In this document: positions 61,221 to 64,000 of the stretch, one piece after another
Layout of the letters: each line of letters opens with the position of its first letter
Position numbering within the stretch: the first letter of the stretch is position 1
Assembly (NCBI GenBank): GCA_963989245.1
Contig: OZ022347.1
Location: forward strand, 4,216,448 to 4,280,447
Source: Nansenia antarctica
Taxonomy: Eukaryota > Chordata > Actinopteri > Argentiniformes > Microstomatidae
DNA: 64,000 bases
Direction of reading: 5' to 3'
The notes under the pieces: generated by a model
Databases searched by the model: none
The model's input: only the letters and a program-made list of their open reading frames with translations
Told to the model about the DNA's origin: nothing
Position numbers and translations under genes: made by a program

Positions 61221-61915
61221 TGGAAGCAGAGCCTCTGGTCACGGCAGTGAGTCCAAGCAGAGTGTCTAGCGTCGCCACACACAGCACACGGCAGGTTATT
61301 CAGACCCTCAATCCTGGGTGGGCTGGGTCTATACTGCTTGTTTGACATGTCCTTAGCAGGAGCAGACTTCTCCACTAGGACTTTCTCTAGCATTGAGATG
61401 ATACGTTCAAAGGCCTCTGCCCCCTTGTCTGGGCGAGTATCCTGCTTTTCAGGTGAACACATATCAGTGCCTGACATCTCAACTCTGTTCACTAGCACAC
61501 CCTCACTGGGCCTTTTACTCACGGCTGCGGCAGCACCGTTCGAGCACACCTGAGTGTGGAACTCGTCAAGTACATCTTGGACCTCTACAGCAGTCCACTT
61601 ATCGATCGTCTTTGATCTGAAAGTCATGGCAAGCTCTTTGGATGGACAGTTCCTGATGAACATACGTGTCACCTCCAGGAGAGGGCACTCAAGTGTTTTA
61701 CCTTGTTCTTTGAGGCGATCAGTGGCAACATCTGCAGCCTGATTGAGGCGTAGCCAGTAGTCATACGCATCCTCACCACTCTTCGGCAGCGTGGTGTAGA
61801 AATCGGCTAGGGGGATAGGTGAACAGGGAACAGCAGCAAAATGCTTACGTAGAAGACCATAGATGGCCTCTGGGTTTTCAGCGACATTAATGCCACTGCT
61901 CCTCGTCCCATACAC
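61142..61915 (-). CDS. Gag, C-terminal part with zinc knuckles (gypsy 2)
   Basis: Capsid C-terminal half (PEAIYGLLRKHFAAVPCSPI, EDAYDYWLRLNQAADVATDR) and nucleocapsid with two cysteine modules: CAVCGDARHSAWTHC and CFQCHSPGHPRSKC, the latter a standard C-x2-C-x4-H-x4-C knuckle. It ends at 61142. The first Met (61915) is internal: the natural start is in the upstream gag frame, shifted by one base near 61905. Confidence 0.8.
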   Translation of the reverse strand: MYGTRSSGINVAENPEAIYGLLRKHFAAVPCSPIPLADFYTTLPKSGEDAYDYWLRLNQAADVATDRLKEQGKTLECPLLEVTRMFIRNCPSKELAMTFRSKTIDKWTAVEVQDVLDEFHTQVCSNGAAAAVSKRPSEGVLVNRVEMSGTDMCSPEKQDTRPDKGAEAFERIISMLEKVLVEKSAPAKDMSNKQYRPSPPRIEGLNNLPCAVCGDARHSAWTHCRDQRLCFQCHSPGHPRSKCPMQGRAQSAQQGNL

Positions 61916-62534
61916 TCACTACATCCTTAGCCCTGCCCCTGAGATGGGTGAATATTTCTTCCGCCTGCTGATCTGCTCTGATGTTCGCCTTCTTCACATA
62001 ACTCCTCATTATGTCTTCCCACTCACGCACATTCACTGCGTCCTTATCATCCCCTCTGAACGTTGGAGGCTCCTTCACCCTCCTGTGAGGTACCAACTGG
62101 ACTTGGGACAGGTCTAGACTCTGGGTGGATGTATCAGTGGGCGTGGTCTGTGCATGCGCAGTGCTAAGAGGGGGTAGCGTTGAGTCAAGGCGTGCAAGTA
62201 TGCTATCTGCCAGCTGTAGACCAACATCTCTAATTATGTCACTCATCTGGCTCACTACATCAGGTAACTGGAAAGCAGAGATTGGAGATGGGGTATCACT
62301 GACCTGTGTGCTCGGTGCATGATCAATGTCGTGGCTCTGAGAAGGAACTGTGTCCCCACTAACTGAAAGGGCCCCAGCAGCATCCTGACTACCCACAACA
62401 TGAACATCACCCCCCTGAACAGGACTATCATAACTCAACACCGGAATCCCCCTACCTCCACTGAGGAGGATCGCTCTACCCCTCCCAATGCTACTGCTTA
62501 GTGGCGTACTGAAACATCCTGGTCTGTGGCTCAT
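61887..62534 (-). CDS. Gag, N-terminal part (gypsy 2)
   Basis: Start at 62534 (MSHRPGCFSTPLSSSIGRGR), a low-complexity N-terminus, a helix (VVSQMSDIIRDVGLQLADSI), then capsid N-terminal sequence (KEPPTFRGDDKDAVNVREWE, HLRGRAKDVV). The frame ends SVWDEEQWH at 61887, whereas family-like sequence continues in the other frame. One extra T near 61905 explains it. Confidence 0.75.
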   Translation of the reverse strand: MSHRPGCFSTPLSSSIGRGRAILLSGGRGIPVLSYDSPVQGGDVHVVGSQDAAGALSVSGDTVPSQSHDIDHAPSTQVSDTPSPISAFQLPDVVSQMSDIIRDVGLQLADSILARLDSTLPPLSTAHAQTTPTDTSTQSLDLSQVQLVPHRRVKEPPTFRGDDKDAVNVREWEDIMRSYVKKANIRADQQAEEIFTHLRGRAKDVVSVWDEEQWH

Positions 62535-62809
62535 GTTGAATTACAATTCAATAAAACAGTACTATACAGACTAATCAGATAAAAGACCAGTAAAGCAAAA
62601 TGTCACCAAAACAGCAATAAAACTAAAATAAATCACAGATCACATGTGTGATCACATTCATTAATTCAACAATCCATTTGTGCATAACATCACCGAATGA
62701 ACTGAGTGAAACCATACGCCGCCCACCAGACAGCACGCAGGAGCGGTCCAGCAGAGTGATCCAGCAGAGTGGTCCCGGGTCAAGGTGAAGAGTTGACTTC
62801 AGGTCCACA

Positions 62810-62822
62810 GGTCACGGCACCA
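62810..62822 (-). promoter_or_regulatory. primer-binding site, tRNA-His type (gypsy 2)
   Basis: On the minus strand TGGTGCCGTGACC lies three bases after the 5' LTR. It matches the complement of the 3' end of tRNA-His (GTCACGGCACCA), the usual His-type primer site. Assignment rests on recall of the tRNA end. Confidence 0.75.
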
Positions 62823-62825
62823 ATA

Positions 62826-63104
62826 TGACGGGGTGTATCTTTTCATGAATCACTCTCAGCTGGATGGCTCACGTTCATTTATTCTGTAAAAAACAGTGCA
62901 TCAAATTCTGGACACGGGACTTGCAGGGTCATCGAGCTACATTCGCATCAGTGGTTAAGAATGAACTGAGGGAGATCACGTTACGTCCCGTGCAACTGCA
63001 CTGTCACGGATACACCCCGGATATACCACGTCATTAAACCCCTAGAGGGCGCAGTTTAGCTCTATTTTAGCTATAATTAAACTTGAACTTTCTACTCCGT
63101 TACA
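62826..63104 (-). repeat. 5' LTR of gypsy 2
   Basis: 279 bp. On the minus strand it begins TGTAACGGAGTAG and ends ACACCCCGTCA. It is uninterrupted and gives the empty site for the TIR element. Confidence 0.9.
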
Positions 63105-63254
63105 CACATACAGTATACCATCAAATAAAAGCAGAGAATCTCTACAGTGTGGGTTTTCACTGCTAAATAAAGAACACTCAATCTTGAGATGATGAGTCCT
63201 CACACTAATTTTACTTCAATGATCCCAGTTGGCAGTAAAATACATCACTGAGGT

Positions 63255-63835
63255 ACAATAATACCCTGCATAATCAACATCTACAATATGCATTATCAAC
63301 ATCTACAATACCCTGCATAATCAATATCTACAATACCCTGCGTAATCAACATCTACAATACCCTGCATAATCAGCATCTACAATACCCTGCATAATCAAC
63401 ATCTACAATACCCTGCATAATCAACATCTACAATACCCTGCATAATCAGCATCTACAATACCCTGCATAATCAACATCTACAATACCCTGCATAATCAGC
63501 ATCTACAATACCCTGCATAATCAGCATCTACAATACCCTGCGTAATCAACATCTACAATACCCTGCATAATCAACATCTACAATACCCTGCATAATCAAC
63601 ATCTACAATACCCTGCATAATCAGCATCTACAATACCCTGCATAATCAACATCTACAATACCCTGCATAATCAGCATCTACAATACCCTGCATAATCAAC
63701 ATCTACAATACCCTGCATAATCAGCATCTACAATACCCTGCATAATCAGCATCTACAATACCCTGCATAATCAGCATCTACAATACCCTGCATAATCAGC
63801 ATCTACAATACCCTGCATAATCAACATATGACACA
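63255..63835. repeat. 25-bp minisatellite, about 23 copies
   Basis: Unit CATCTACAATACCCTGCATA followed by ATCAA or ATCAG, with little divergence. The A/G alternation at the unit end and occasional GCGTAAT variants give higher-order patterning. Flanks 63110-63254 and 63836-64000 hold no recognised gene. Confidence 0.97.
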
Positions 63836-64000
63836 TATTTCAATCCTTGTTGACTGTGACTTTTGTCTGTTAATTATCGTCCAGAGTGATGGTATGGGGG
63901 GGGGGATCAATGCGCAGGATCAATGCGCATTACAATACATCAATCAGTGATTTAACTCTTCATATGCTTCCTATGGGAGCTTCAGATCAACAACTTCCAG

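Larger units (their letters stand above)
52837..63109 (-). mobile_element. Ty3/gypsy LTR retrotransposon 2 (nearly intact), with nested insertions
   Basis: LTRs at 62826-63104 (5') and 52838-52952 plus 55987-56153 (3', split) differ at two positions by eye. CACAT lies at 63105-63109 and, with one extra base, at 52832-52836, a likely target duplication. In between are a tRNA-His-type primer site, gag, a 1466-residue pol and a polypurine tract. Breaks seen: a one-base frameshift in gag near 61905 and one near the pol C-terminus (about 56870). Confidence 0.9.

Noticed and set aside
63255..63835. CRISPR-like regular array
   Set aside because: Repeats are head-to-tail with no unique spacers and the context is vertebrate, so it is a minisatellite.

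Overview
The window looks like teleost fish genomic DNA. Three things point to this: spliced C2H2 zinc-finger genes whose N-terminal exon is an acidic VKEEEE type, an NLR gene with a fish-type (FISNA-like) region before its NACHT domain, and a very dense load of fish-type transposons (hAT, Ty3/gypsy, LINEs, tRNA-derived SINEs, MITEs, long microsatellites). No prokaryotic features and no true tRNA or rRNA genes were seen.

Layout. 1-5 kb: a minus-strand zinc-finger gene (finger exon 765-1816) with two tandem copies of its acidic exon (3267-3531, 4243-4534). 5.7-8.9 kb: a decayed BED-finger hAT transposon. 9.8-16.9 kb: a defective Ty3/gypsy element (gag, protease, deleted RT, RNase H, integrase) whose pol is split by a SINE, which is itself split by a MITE. 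17.7-20.2 kb: a multi-exon coiled-coil, transposase-like gene ('gene X') that I cannot assign to a named superfamily, interrupted by a LINE. 21.8-25.4 kb: a minus-strand NLR gene fragment, cut off inside its NACHT domain. 26.2-33.8 kb: a second, nearly identical copy of 15.28-21.83 kb. In this copy the LINE continues to its 3' tail at 37,645, and beyond the tail the reading frame of gene X resumes (37,646-38,325). 39-44.3 kb: LINE and SINE fragments, including a 650-residue RT ORF. 45.4-49.4 kb: a third zinc-finger locus, pseudogenised, with an uninterrupted 708-residue hAT transposase ORF in its intron. 49.8-51.9 kb: a non-autonomous hAT element filled by a minisatellite. 52.8-63.1 kb: a minus-strand Ty3/gypsy element with an almost complete 1466-residue pol. 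Its 3' LTR is split by a TIR transposon (52,953-55,986), which is itself split by a truncated LINE. 63.25-63.84 kb: a 25-bp minisatellite.

The most informative structure is the nesting. Many insertions carry perfect target-site duplications, and several have an uninterrupted copy of the same site elsewhere in the window, so their order can be read. In the second duplicate the order is gene X, then LINE into gene X, then hAT elements into the LINE, then further elements into those. The strongest candidate for something poorly described is gene X. Another is the TIR element at 52,953-55,986, with terminal repeats of about 275 bp and an apparent 3-bp target duplication. Host functions visible are limited to zinc-finger transcription regulators and an innate-immune NLR, both of expanded fish families. 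All family assignments come from reading motifs by eye.
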